This document shows positions 34,575 to 43,439 of a stretch of 64,000 nucleotides of DNA, piece by piece. A program made the position numbers and the translations under genes. Source of the DNA: JAKALX01 sp964508715 (GTDB lineage: Bacteria > Chloroflexota > Dehalococcoidia > Tepidiformales > Tepidiformaceae); the NCBI GenBank assembly GCA_964508715.1, contig CAZDUX010000013.1, positions 33,057 through 97,056 on the forward strand. Reading direction: 5' to 3'. The notes below the pieces were generated by a model, which searched no databases, was not told the DNA's origin, and was given only the letters and a program-made list of their open reading frames with translations. The stretch's first letter is position 1. The number at the start of each line of letters is the position of its first letter.

Positions 34575-35024
34575 ATGTCCACCCTCAAAGACCGCATCCA
34601 GTCCGAACTCGCCGACGCCATGCGCCAGCGCGATGAGACCCGCAAGTCCACCTTCCGCATGCTCATCGCCGCCATCAAGAACGCCGAGATCGAACACCGC
34701 GGCGAACTCGACGACACGGCCGTCATCGCCGTCATCCAGAAGCAGGCCAAGCAACGCCGCGAGAGCATCGCCGAGTTCGAGAAAGCCAGCCGCCAGGATC
34801 TCGTTGACAGGGAAGCAGCCGAACTTGCCATCCTCGAGCAATACCTGCCCCGCCAGGCCGGCCGCGACGAGATCGAAGCCGCTGCCCGCGCCATCATAGC
34901 CAGCACCGGCGCCACCTCCGCTCGCGACATCGGCAAGGTCATGCCGCACATCATGAAGCAGTTCGCCGGCCAGGCCGATGGCCGGCTCATCAATGAAATC
35001 GTCCGCGGCCTCCTCGCCCCGTGA
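34575..35024 (+). CDS. yqeY: YqeY / GatB-related domain protein
   Basis: The protein is 149 aa, the usual YqeY length. It begins LKDRIQSELADAMRQRD and has the helical KSTFRMLIAAIKNAEIEHR and the C-terminal tail domain LEQYLPRQAG ... DIGKVMPHIMKQFAGQADGRLINEIV, homologous to the tRNA-binding end of GatB. The rpsU-yqeY order is conserved in many bacteria, which supports both calls. The role is uncertain; a link to tRNA-dependent amidation or translation is inferred from the fold. Confidence 0.92.
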   Translation: MSTLKDRIQSELADAMRQRDETRKSTFRMLIAAIKNAEIEHRGELDDTAVIAVIQKQAKQRRESIAEFEKASRQDLVDREAAELAILEQYLPRQAGRDEIEAAARAIIASTGATSARDIGKVMPHIMKQFAGQADGRLINEIVRGLLAP

Positions 35025-35103
35025 ATTCCATCCCGAAGAACCGGTCGCGGCGAGGCCTTCACCCTACCGCCGGGGCCGCCGATCGTCGATAGTAACGGTG
35101 ACG

Positions 35104-35811
35104 ATGCCGATTCGCGCCGTGCTCTTCGATTGGGGCGGGACTCTCGTCCATCAGCCCGCTACGCCACCCGAAACCGCCTACGCGGCTGTTGCAAAGTACG
35201 CCCGCCAGAAGCTCTTCCTTGCCCTTCGCGACCAGGTCTTTGAACTCGCCTTCACCGAGGCCGTACGCGAACTCGACGCTGCTGACGCATGCCCTGCGCT
35301 CGATCTCCTGGTCAACGCTGCATTCGAACGCCTCGGCTGGAGCCTCGATGGCGACGACATCGCCGAATGCTCCCGCCGCTTCTTCACCGAAGCGACGGCG
35401 AAGGACACGGTTTTCGACGATGCTCGAGCACTGCTTGCCTCGCTCAAATACCGCGGCTACCGCACCGGTGTTGCTACCAACAGCATCTACCCCGGCAGCA
35501 TGTATACCAGCCTCCTTGCCGATCTTGGGCTGACCGGCCACCTCGATTGTTTCGTCACCTCCGCCGATACGGGCCGCCCAAAGCCAGCCCCCGATACCTG
35601 CATTCGCGCCCTCGAGGCCATCGGTGGCGACCCTCACGAAACCCTGTTTGTTGGCGATACGCTCGAAACCGATATCGTGGGCGCCCGGGCCGCCGGCATG
35701 CGCGCTATCCTCCTCGACCGTGCTGGCCGCCATCACGAAGGCGCCGGGTACCTCGTCGTCGAACGGCTCTCTGCCCTCAATGAGCTCCTCGGTGAAGGGA
35801 CAGCCGTCTGA
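35104..35811 (+). CDS. HAD-superfamily hydrolase
   Basis: The protein is 235 aa. Motif I is FDWGGT, where nucleophile Asp9 is present and the second Asp is Gly11, a common variant of DxDxT. Motif II Thr/Ser is in TNSIYPGS, Lys in KPAPDTCIRAL, and motif IV in FVGDTLETDIVGARAAGM. A phosphatase on small phosphates is likely, and the loss of the second Asp lowers confidence in strong phosphatase activity. GTG 35098 is an alternative start. It lies in the rpsU-yqeY-HD series. Confidence 0.86.
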   Translation: MPIRAVLFDWGGTLVHQPATPPETAYAAVAKYARQKLFLALRDQVFELAFTEAVRELDAADACPALDLLVNAAFERLGWSLDGDDIAECSRRFFTEATAKDTVFDDARALLASLKYRGYRTGVATNSIYPGSMYTSLLADLGLTGHLDCFVTSADTGRPKPAPDTCIRALEAIGGDPHETLFVGDTLETDIVGARAAGMRAILLDRAGRHHEGAGYLVVERLSALNELLGEGTAV

Positions 35812-35870
35812 ACCACGGCGCCCCCGGTATCCCGAACCTGCCACGCCCGGGTTGGTAGAATCAGAGACAG

Positions 35871-38024
35871 ATGTCCAACCGGCCGGTGCCCCACGTCGTT
35901 TCGCGCCTCTCCGCCGCGATCTTCGGCCTTCTCATGGCCCTGGCCACGCTCGCCCTCGTCGTTCCCCTGCTCCCACTCTCGCAGGACGTTCACGAAGGGG
36001 ATATCGCACCGCGAACCCTCAGCGCCCCACGCACTGCAACCTTCGAGTCCGCAGCCGCCACGAGGGCCGCGCGAGACCTCGCCGCAACCAGGGTCGCAGA
36101 TGTTCCCCTCCCTCTCGACCAGTCCATCCGTGCCAGCCAGGCCGATAAGCTGGATCGCCTGCTCGACCAGGTGCGCGGACTCCGTATCCGAAGCGATCTC
36201 AACGCCGCACAACGCCTCGAACAGATCGCCGCCATCCCCGGCGCCGAAAACCTCAGCAACGCCGGGCGCAACGCCCTGCTCGCCCTCGATGCCACGAAGT
36301 ACGACACCCTTCAGCGTAGCGCCGATGCGGCGCTCGCCGAGATCATGGGCAAGACCATTCAGAAAGGCGATATCACCACCCGTATCGATGAGTATCTGGG
36401 CCAGGCCGGCCGCTTCCCCGAAAACACCACCCCCGCAGAAATCACCGCTCTTCGCGAGGTCCTCAAGGCCTTCGTTACACCGACATTCCAGGTTGACACG
36501 GCTGCCACGCAGCGAAAGAAGGATGATGCCCGCGCAAACGTCGCGCCCATCGTCAAGACCTACTCCCAGGGTCAGGTCATCGTCGGCGAAGGCGACCGTA
36601 TCACCGCCGAGGCGATTGAGGCGCTGGATGCAACAGGCGTCATCTCGCCCGGTTTCGACCTTTTTGACTTCCTTGGTGGCGCCGTCGCTGCAATTGCGCT
36701 CGGCGTTACGCTCGCCGTGGCCGTCTGGCGCTTCCAGCCCTTCGCAGCACAGGCGCGCCGCCGAATGGCACTCACCGGCATCGCTATCGTCGCTGCCCTC
36801 ACGGTGGTGCGCGTTGCCTTCCCGGTCATCGCCCCCGACACCGATCGCCACTTCCTGCTCTTTGCCGTCCCCATCGCTACAGCCGCGATGATCGCCGCAG
36901 CCTTCGGAGACCTCGCCTTCGCTTCCGTCGTCGCGATCGCAACCGGGCTCTTCGCGGCCTTCATCGGGGCAACGCTGCCCCAGATCGCGGGTGCGTCGTT
37001 CATCGACTCCCTCGAACCGGTCGAATTCGTCGCTGCGGCCACCGCCTCGGGGCTCGCCGGTGCGGCCGCCGTCTACCGTGCTGAGCGCCTTGGACGCTAC
37101 GCCCTGGCCGCCGCTGTAGCCTCAGGAGCGAGCTTCGCCATGATGATGGCCATATGGCTCATCAGCGCCCCCCACGATGATCTGGAAATTGTGTGGATCG
37201 CGCTCGTCTCGAGCGTCAATGGCATCGGGTCGGCGATCATCGCCCTCGGCGTCTTCGTCATCCTTTCAATCGCCCTTGGCGTCACCACCCGGCTCCACCT
37301 CATGGAACTCGCCCAGGCCGACCATCCCTTACTACGCCGCCTGCAGGACGAGGCGCCCGGAACGTATCACCACTCGATGATGGTCGGCGCCCTCGCCGAG
37401 CGTGGCGCTGCGCAGATCGGTGCCGATGCCCTCCTCGCCCGCGTCGGCTCCTACTACCACGATATTGGCAAGATCTCCCGGCCCGGCCACTACGTCGAAA
37501 ATATGCTTGAAGAGGGTGTAAGCCCCCATGAATCCCTCACCCCGATCGAAAGCGCCTGTGTCATTCGCGAGCACATCCCCGCGGGCCTCGAAATCGCCCG
37601 TCGCTACCGCCTTCCCGCTGCGATTCGCGCCTTCATTCCCGAGCACCACGGCACACGGCTCGTGACCTACTTCTATCGCAAGGCGGTGCAGGATGCGGGA
37701 GGAGCCGTCGATGCCTCCCCGTTCCGTTACTCGGGGCCCCGCCCACAGACGCGTGAGACCGCCATCGTCATGCTTGCGGATTCGTGCGAGGCCATCGCCC
37801 GTGCCTCCGATGCCAACCGCGATATCGATAGCCTGGTCGATGGTGTTTTCGCCGAGCGCCTTCGCGAAGGACAACTCGATGAGTGTGACCTCACCATGCG
37901 CGAACTCCAGGCCCTTGCCGCCTCATTCAAGGCAACGCTTACCGCCGTCTACCACCCGCGCGTCCCCTATCCCCAGCCCACCCCCGAGGAACTCGCCAAT
38001 CTCGCCCGCATCGCCCAGGCCTAG
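35871..38024 (+). CDS. pgpH: 7TM-HD (PgpH-type) phosphohydrolase, probable c-di-AMP phosphodiesterase
   Basis: The protein is 717 aa, typical of PgpH. An N-terminal hydrophobic signal-like helix (IFGLLMALATLALVVPLLPL) and a long extracytoplasmic 7TMR-HDED domain (residues ~35-270) precede about seven membrane helices and a C-terminal HD domain. The HD motifs are TYHHSMMV, YYHDIGK and a later EHHGT. The family hydrolyses c-di-AMP. TAGAAT at 35856-35861 is 9 nt before ATG. Its TAG stop is the first triplet of heptamer array E. Confidence 0.9.
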   Translation: MSNRPVPHVVSRLSAAIFGLLMALATLALVVPLLPLSQDVHEGDIAPRTLSAPRTATFESAAATRAARDLAATRVADVPLPLDQSIRASQADKLDRLLDQVRGLRIRSDLNAAQRLEQIAAIPGAENLSNAGRNALLALDATKYDTLQRSADAALAEIMGKTIQKGDITTRIDEYLGQAGRFPENTTPAEITALREVLKAFVTPTFQVDTAATQRKKDDARANVAPIVKTYSQGQVIVGEGDRITAEAIEALDATGVISPGFDLFDFLGGAVAAIALGVTLAVAVWRFQPFAAQARRRMALTGIAIVAALTVVRVAFPVIAPDTDRHFLLFAVPIATAAMIAAAFGDLAFASVVAIATGLFAAFIGATLPQIAGASFIDSLEPVEFVAAATASGLAGAAAVYRAERLGRYALAAAVASGASFAMMMAIWLISAPHDDLEIVWIALVSSVNGIGSAIIALGVFVILSIALGVTTRLHLMELAQADHPLLRRLQDEAPGTYHHSMMVGALAERGAAQIGADALLARVGSYYHDIGKISRPGHYVENMLEEGVSPHESLTPIESACVIREHIPAGLEIARRYRLPAAIRAFIPEHHGTRLVTYFYRKAVQDAGGAVDASPFRYSGPRPQTRETAIVMLADSCEAIARASDANRDIDSLVDGVFAERLREGQLDECDLTMRELQALAASFKATLTAVYHPRVPYPQPTPEELANLARIAQA

Positions 38025-38058
38025 CAATTCCCGATTGTCGATTGCCGATTGCCGATTA
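38024..38058 (+). repeat. Heptamer array E (CCGATTG type, 5 units) starting at the pgpH stop
   Basis: Units GCAATTC, CCGATTG, TCGATTG, CCGATTG, CCGATTA. Unit 1 begins inside the TAG stop. It is inverted relative to array F, 72 bp away. Confidence 0.85.
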
Positions 38059-38130
38059 GCTGATACGCCTGGTCCTCATGGGTCACTCGCTTGGGGCTCA
38101 GTTCAGTGGTGCTGAGGCGCGGCAGCTCGA

Positions 38131-38186
38131 GCAATCACCAATCGACAATCGACAATCGGCAATCGCCAATCGGCATTCGTCAATTG
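38131..38186 (-). repeat. Heptamer array F (8 units) ending at the purQ stop
   Basis: Units GCAATCA, CCAATCG, ACAATCG, ACAATCG, GCAATCG, CCAATCG, GCATTCG, TCAATTG on the plus strand; in purQ sense they read CGATTGN. The TGA of purQ (complement of 38180-38182) lies inside the last unit. Confidence 0.88.
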
Positions 38187-38881
38187 AAAACGGCGAGGCC
38201 CTGCCGGATCAGCGACTCCCAGATGCGGTTGCCATCGTCGCCGCCGAGCAACTGCTCGGGCGCGCGTTCCGGGTGGGGCATCATCCCCAGTACATTCCCC
38301 CGGGCGTTGATGATCCCCGCGATGTTGTTGACCGACCCGTTCGGGTTTGCCCTGTCCGTCACCGCGCCCGAGGCGTCGCAGTAGCGGAATACCACCCGCC
38401 CCGATGCCTCGATCTGCGAGAGCGTTGCTTCGTCGGCATAATAGTTGCCCTCGCCGTGGCTGATCGGTATGTGCAGGACACTGCCCTGCGGGATTCCACT
38501 CACCCACGGGCTTGGCCCGCCCTCGCGCCGTAGATACGTCCACTCGCACCGGAATTCCAGCGAGTCATTCCGCATCAGTACACCCGGCAGCAACCCGCTC
38601 TCGCACAGCACCTGGAAGCCGTTGCAGATGCCAATGACGGGCCGCCCCTGCGCCGCAAACTCCATGACCGAATCCATCACCGGCGAGAACCTGGCAATAG
38701 CCCCGCAGCGCAGGTAATCCCCATATGAAAACCCACCCGGCAGCACCACTGCGTCGTAGCCGCTCAGGTCCGTCTCGCGATGCCACACGATGTCGGCCTG
38801 CTGTTCGAGCACGTCGTGAAGCGCGTGCTTGCAGTCGCGGTCACTCCAGGTCCCGGGGAAACGGATAATCGCAAATCGCAT
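38180..38881 (-). CDS. purQ: Phosphoribosylformylglycinamidine synthase subunit PurQ
   Basis: The protein is 233 aa, the normal glutaminase subunit of the PurQ/PurL/PurS enzyme. It begins MRFAIIRFPGTWSDRDC, has LPGGFSYGDYLR and the nucleophile Cys in GICNGFQVL, and the His/Glu pair in MMPHPER. It supplies ammonia to FGAM synthase in purine biosynthesis. A fragment of upstream sequence would extend the frame but lacks a ribosome site. Its purL/purS partners are not in the window. The end of the gene is repeat-derived (array F). Confidence 0.94.
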   Translation of the reverse strand: MRFAIIRFPGTWSDRDCKHALHDVLEQQADIVWHRETDLSGYDAVVLPGGFSYGDYLRCGAIARFSPVMDSVMEFAAQGRPVIGICNGFQVLCESGLLPGVLMRNDSLEFRCEWTYLRREGGPSPWVSGIPQGSVLHIPISHGEGNYYADEATLSQIEASGRVVFRYCDASGAVTDRANPNGSVNNIAGIINARGNVLGMMPHPERAPEQLLGGDDGNRIWESLIRQGLAVFN

Positions 38882-39138
38882 GAGTCCAGTGTAATTGGGC
38901 CCCGTTCGAGCCGCGAACCGCTGTCTGCCCACCGGCATTCCGCCCAGGTGAACGGATTGACGGCGCCTGCGGTTCACCCACCCCAGGAGCCTCGCGTGCC
39001 CACGCCTTCACTCCCGATCGCGAGCACCTATCAGAAATTCCCCGAATAACCTAGACAGCGAGCTGACATATACGCTACAAATCGCGCGATCGACATGATC
39101 TGGCGCGGGGCTCGACGCCCGGCCAAGGGAGAGTTCCA
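38882..39138. promoter_or_regulatory. Divergent intergenic region with promoter candidate for the DUF4389 gene
   Basis: TAGACA (39052-39057) and TACAAA (39076-39081) are 18 nt apart upstream of the DUF4389 start at 39139, with GGGAGAG as ribosome site. I see no other features in this region. Confidence 0.4.
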
Positions 39139-39744
39139 GTGACAGCTGTACCCGCCAGCTTCGAAATGAGCCCCGGCTCCTTTCCGGCCACCCTCGATGT
39201 CGACCCGCCCGAGATGCAGAACCGGCTTTCGGTGCTTCTCCGAATCATCTACGCCATTCCGATCATGCTCATGGCCGCGGTTATCGGCCTCGTCGCCGGC
39301 ATCATGACGGTCATCGCCTGGTTCGTCATTCTCTTCACAGGGAAGTACCCCGCCGGTATGGCCACCTTTGTCGCCAACACGCTCGGCTTCGGCGCCCGTG
39401 CCTCGGGCTACATGTACCTTCTCACCGATAAGTACCCCCCGTTCTCGCTCGAAGGCGATGCCTCCTATCCCATCCGGGTCAGCATCACCCCGCAGATCGA
39501 TGCCCGCAATCGGATGACGGTCTTCTTCCGGATTATCATGGCCATCCCTCACCTCATCATCATTTCGGCCTTGAACTACGCCATGGAAGTCATCGGCTTC
39601 ATCGCCTGGCTCATCGCCCTCTTCACCGGCACCATCCCCGCCGGACTCCACAACTTCATCGCCGGCTACGTCCGTTGGAGCCTTCGCGCCAATGCCTACG
39701 TGGCGCTCATGACCGACACCTATCCTCCGTTCAGCCTGAACTGA
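39139..39744 (+). CDS. DUF4389 membrane protein
   Basis: The protein is 201 aa. Two repeated units each carry paired helices then a Tyr-Pro-Pro-Phe end: LFTGKYPAGMATFV ... LTDKYPPFSL and LFTGTIPAGLHNFI ... MTDTYPPFSL, the DUF4389 pattern. Four helices are expected (IIYAIPIMLMAAVIGLVAGI; IAWFVILFTG; FFRIIMAIPHLIIISALNY; IAWLIALFTG). The start is GTG 39139 with GGGAGAG upstream. The function of DUF4389 is not known. The next gene encodes a larger relative. Confidence 0.85.
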   Translation: MTAVPASFEMSPGSFPATLDVDPPEMQNRLSVLLRIIYAIPIMLMAAVIGLVAGIMTVIAWFVILFTGKYPAGMATFVANTLGFGARASGYMYLLTDKYPPFSLEGDASYPIRVSITPQIDARNRMTVFFRIIMAIPHLIIISALNYAMEVIGFIAWLIALFTGTIPAGLHNFIAGYVRWSLRANAYVALMTDTYPPFSLN

Positions 39745-39753
39745 GCAACAATG

Positions 39754-39821
39754 GTGACTCGCAGCCGCGGCTCCCCTTCGGAAGCTGCACGGGGGCCGCG
39801 GCTCCGTGTCTGTGGAGTCAC
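39754..39821 (+). other. Large hairpin between the two DUF4389 genes
   Basis: Outer arms GTGACTC (39754-39760) and GAGTCAC (39815-39821) enclose an inner pair AGCCGCGGCTCCCC (39763-39776) and GGGGGCCGCGGCT (39791-39803), with one bulge. It lies 10 nt after the first stop and 56 nt before the second start. It could be a terminator, an attenuator or an RNA processing site. Confidence 0.5.
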
Positions 39822-39876
39822 AGCCCTCGATACGGCATGATCGCCGCAACCTCGGCGAAACGGAGCGCGCACCGCC

Positions 39877-41409
39877 ATGAGCGATGATACCGTCCAGCAG
39901 CTCGAACGGCTCGAAGCCCTCCTCGCCCGCGGCGCGCTGACCGGCGAGGAGTTCGCAGCCGCCAAAGCTCGCCTCCTCGCCGCCCCCGAACCACTGCTCG
40001 GCCAGGAATCCCTCCCCGGTCCGCTCGACATCCCGCCACCCCCGACGGTCTTCCCGCCGCCCCGCGAAAAGCCCCTCCACGAATCACCCTCCGCCTCCAC
40101 CGAGCCCCCCGCTTTCGCCGGCGCGGGTCCCGACGACGCCACCATCTTCGACAGCTCGAGCACCGCCGGCTCCGACACCTCCAGGTGGGACGACCCCATT
40201 CTTACTCCTGGTGAGGGCCTGGCCGGCGCCGCTGTCTCCCCCCCTCGCGTGGCCGTTGCCGCGGTCCCTCCCTCTTCCCTCCTCCCTCCTCGTTACCCCG
40301 TCACCTACGATGTTGCTTACCCCGAACACCTCAGCCGCTGGAAGACACTCCTGCGCTTCCCTCTCCTCGTTCCCGTCTGGCTCTTCCTGTATCTCGTCCA
40401 GTCGGCGCTCTGGGCCCTCCTCTCCATCGGCTGGGCCACCGTCTTCCTGAAAAAGAAGTACCCCTCCTGGGCCTTTGCCGGTGCCGCCGGCGCAACATCC
40501 TACGGCGCGCGGGTGATCGCCTACACCCTCCTCCAGACCGATAGATTCCCGAGCTTCGACCGTGAGTCGAGCCCCGTGACCCTCGAATTCGACCCGCCTC
40601 CGAGTGGCCAGCTAGGCCGCTGGCGTGTCCTCTTCTGGAAGACAGCCCTCCTCATCCCCCACCTCGTCGTTCTCGGCGCCCTCCAGATGGCGCTCTTCGT
40701 CGTCACCATCCTCGCCTGGTTTGGCATCGTTTTCAGCGGCCACTACCCCCGGGGAATGTTCCCCTTTGCAACCGGCGTTATGCGCTGGCACTATCGGGTG
40801 TTCAGCTACTTCGCAAGCTTCAACGACCGCTATCCTCCCTACTCCCTCTCCGCCGAGGCAGGGCCAGCCGGGAAACAGGCAGTGACGTGGTCCGCGATCG
40901 GCGGCCTCGCCAGTGCGGCTGGCCTCACAACCCTCGTTATCGTCGGTGTTATCGTCGGCTCCAGGCCCGACGTCGTGTACGCCGACTATGCCGCGCTCAA
41001 ACACGGGCAACCAACATCTACCGTCTACTACGACACCACCGATGGCGGCGAGATCGGTGTGAGCCTCGTGCGCGTCACCGACCCAGGCGACGGTCTCGCC
41101 CGCATTCTCACCCCAACATCCCTCGAACGCGTGGTCGTCTTTGAATGGAGCATCGTCAACTTCTCCGGCTCCAGCCGGCGTATCCCTGTCGATGCAGCAT
41201 GGCTCAAAGCTGAAGCTGGCGGCAAGAAGCATGACTACGATCCCCAGATTCTGACCATCGAGGGGCGCACTGCCCCTGGCACCGTCGAAAGCGGTGACAC
41301 AGTCACCATGCGTGCCGTCTTCGTGATTCCTAAGACCGCGGAGCCGCTCGAGTTGCACTTCGTGGCTGGCTTCACCGGCCTGGGCGGCATCCGCTACGAG
41401 TTCGAGTAG
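39877..41409 (+). CDS. SHOCT-like / double DUF4389 / beta-rich C-terminal domain membrane protein
   Basis: The protein is 510 aa. Residues 1-35 are a short helical SHOCT-like motif (QLERLEALLARGALTGEEFAAAKARLL). A Pro-rich linker of about 115 residues follows. Two DUF4389 units with KKKYPSWAF, SGHYPRGMF and the YPPYSL end make up the middle. A further helix leads to a C-terminal beta-domain (from ~360) resembling DUF4352/immunoglobulin-like modules (VVFEWSIVNFSGSSRRI). The order suggests a membrane protein sensing or binding a partner outside; no function is known. Confidence 0.8.
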   Translation: MSDDTVQQLERLEALLARGALTGEEFAAAKARLLAAPEPLLGQESLPGPLDIPPPPTVFPPPREKPLHESPSASTEPPAFAGAGPDDATIFDSSSTAGSDTSRWDDPILTPGEGLAGAAVSPPRVAVAAVPPSSLLPPRYPVTYDVAYPEHLSRWKTLLRFPLLVPVWLFLYLVQSALWALLSIGWATVFLKKKYPSWAFAGAAGATSYGARVIAYTLLQTDRFPSFDRESSPVTLEFDPPPSGQLGRWRVLFWKTALLIPHLVVLGALQMALFVVTILAWFGIVFSGHYPRGMFPFATGVMRWHYRVFSYFASFNDRYPPYSLSAEAGPAGKQAVTWSAIGGLASAAGLTTLVIVGVIVGSRPDVVYADYAALKHGQPTSTVYYDTTDGGEIGVSLVRVTDPGDGLARILTPTSLERVVVFEWSIVNFSGSSRRIPVDAAWLKAEAGGKKHDYDPQILTIEGRTAPGTVESGDTVTMRAVFVIPKTAEPLELHFVAGFTGLGGIRYEFE

Positions 41410-41517
41410 CACTGCTACACTCCATGTCATGTGGATCGGGCTCGTTCGGCGGCTGGTTGCGAATCCGGGCTCTGCCCTGGTTGGCGGGATGCTGAAGTGC
41501 GCTATGGCAACTCCTCT

Positions 41518-42951
41518 ATGAGGCGCACGAAGATCGTCTGTACCCTGGGCCCCGCATCCTTCGACCCGGACACGCTTGCCGCGATGATCCGTGCCGGAAT
41601 GGACGTGGCCCGCCTCAACACCAGTCACGGCACGCTTGACCAGCACCTGCAGTCCATCCAGCTCGTTCGCTCCGTCGCCACTGCCGCACAACGGCCGGTT
41701 GCCGTCCTGATGGACCTCTCCGGCCCCAAGCTTCGCACCGGGCCCAATGTCGGCGGCCGCCCGCTCTTGCTCGAAACCGGCAGCGAAATCGATGTAACGC
41801 CGAACACCATCGAGAGCCGCCCCGGCCTCATCGGCGTTGAATATCCGAGCCTCACGACAGACGTTCGCACTGGCGACCGCGTCCTCCTTGATGACGGCAA
41901 CCTCGAACTCGAAGTCCTCGCCGTCACACCCGGTGCCCTGCGCTGCCGTGTCGTTCTCGGCGGCGAACTCGGTGAGCACAAAGGTGTCGCGTTCCCAAAC
42001 ACCACCCTTACAGCCCCGTCGCTCACCAGCCGCGACGAGGAGTACGTGAAAGCGGGCGTTGCAGCGGGTGTCGATCTCTTCGCACTCAGCTTTGTCCGCG
42101 ATGCCACCGACATCCTCCGCACGCGCGACCTCATACATAGCCTGGGTGGCGACATCCCGGTCGTCGCGAAGATCGAGCGCCGGCAGGCCATCGACAACCT
42201 CGAGGAGATCCTTGCCGCGGCCGATGGTGCGATGGTTGCACGCGGCGACCTCGGCGTAGAACTCCCGCCCGAAGAGGTGCCTGTCCAGCAGAAGGTGATC
42301 ATCGCTGCCTGCGGCCGGGCTATGATCCCGGTGATCACTGCAACCCAGATGCTCGAGTCCATGGTTTCATCGCCCCGCCCCACGAGGGCGGAGAGCAGTG
42401 ACGTCGCCAACGCCGTCTGGGAGTTCTCCGATGCGCTGATGCTCAGCCAGGAGACGGCCATCGGCCGTTACCCCGTCGAGACCGTCGCCATGATGGACCG
42501 GATCATCCGCCGTGCCGAACAACAGATGCCAGCCGACCCCGATATCCATCTCCCGGCCGGTGCCGACGACCACTCCTACGTTGTGGCCCTGGCCGCCCGA
42601 AACATCGTCGAATCCGACCCCAACATGCGCGCCATCGCCTGTTTCACACGGAGCGGCTACACGGCGCGCCTCGTCTCCAAGGTGCACCCGAATGCACCGA
42701 TCTTCGCACTCACACCGAACGAGCATGTTTGCCGCCGCCTCGCCCTGGCGCGCTCCGTCGTCCCGATCCTTTGCCCCGTTGTTGACACAGCCGACGGGGT
42801 GTTTCGGCAGGTCGACACCCTGCTCGTCGAGCGTGGCTTCCTCCAGGACGGCGACGAGGTGGTGGTCCTCGCCAGCCTCCCCGTCCATGCATCAGGCAGC
42901 ACTAATTTCCTCAAGCTCCATCGTCTCGGCGAATCGGCGGCTTACCCGTGA
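41518..42951 (+). CDS. pyk: Pyruvate kinase
   Basis: The protein is 477 aa, the normal length. It starts MRRTKIVCTLGPAS and has ARLNTSHGTLDQH (usually RLNFSHG), the catalytic Lys in VAKIERRQAID, the ADGAMVARGDLGVELPPE metal segment, and TQMLESMVSSPRPTRAESSDVANAVWE. The C-terminal domain is present and ends with a KLHRLG helix. It makes pyruvate and ATP from phosphoenolpyruvate. Its TGA overlaps the GTG of the next gene by 4 bp, so translation is coupled. Confidence 0.95.
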   Translation: MRRTKIVCTLGPASFDPDTLAAMIRAGMDVARLNTSHGTLDQHLQSIQLVRSVATAAQRPVAVLMDLSGPKLRTGPNVGGRPLLLETGSEIDVTPNTIESRPGLIGVEYPSLTTDVRTGDRVLLDDGNLELEVLAVTPGALRCRVVLGGELGEHKGVAFPNTTLTAPSLTSRDEEYVKAGVAAGVDLFALSFVRDATDILRTRDLIHSLGGDIPVVAKIERRQAIDNLEEILAAADGAMVARGDLGVELPPEEVPVQQKVIIAACGRAMIPVITATQMLESMVSSPRPTRAESSDVANAVWEFSDALMLSQETAIGRYPVETVAMMDRIIRRAEQQMPADPDIHLPAGADDHSYVVALAARNIVESDPNMRAIACFTRSGYTARLVSKVHPNAPIFALTPNEHVCRRLALARSVVPILCPVVDTADGVFRQVDTLLVERGFLQDGDEVVVLASLPVHASGSTNFLKLHRLGESAAYP

Positions 42952-43310
42952 GCGGCGCCCGCCGAACCACCGTCGTCGTTGCCGAGGCAGCCGATCCAGT
43001 CCAGGCCGAAATCTGGGTCGACGCCCTTCGCGATGCCGGGATTGATGCCGCCACGTTCGAGCGTGGAGTCGGCGCCGCCCTCGGTGGAGCGGTCACCTCC
43101 GGTGTCTCCCGTTTCCCGGTCGTCGTTGCCGCTGCCGACGTCGTCACGGCCCGCAACATCATCACCGAGCTCGATGGCGCCAATTATCTCGCACCGTTCC
43201 GCGACGCCTCCGATCAGCGCGAGCGGCGTTCCCGTGCTTTCCTGGCCGTCGCTGCGATCGTCGCATTGATCATCTTGCTCGCCGGCGCCTCGCGAATCGC
43301 TGCTGGCTGA
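42948..43310 (+). CDS. DUF2007-like small protein with C-terminal TM helix
   Basis: The protein is 120 aa. It has a beta-alpha-beta domain (TTVVVAEAADPVQAEIWVDALRDAGIDAATFE; then FPVVVAAADVVTARNIITELDG) and a TM helix (AFLAVAAIVALIILLAGASRI). The GTG start at 42948 overlaps the pyruvate kinase stop (GTGA), so the two are translationally coupled. It resembles the 134-aa protein at 27403-27807 in domain order. A regulatory role for pyruvate kinase is inference only. Confidence 0.72.
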   Translation: MSGARRTTVVVAEAADPVQAEIWVDALRDAGIDAATFERGVGAALGGAVTSGVSRFPVVVAAADVVTARNIITELDGANYLAPFRDASDQRERRSRAFLAVAAIVALIILLAGASRIAAG

Positions 43311-43439
43311 TCGGCCGGTGTCTCAACACCTTTCGCCACCTCGGCGATCCTGTCTGCTACTGACCCGGCACGAGTGAACTCCTACACCGAACCCCGGCGG
43401 CACCGGCACTTGCTGGCCTTCGGTGAACTCGGAGAAGAA

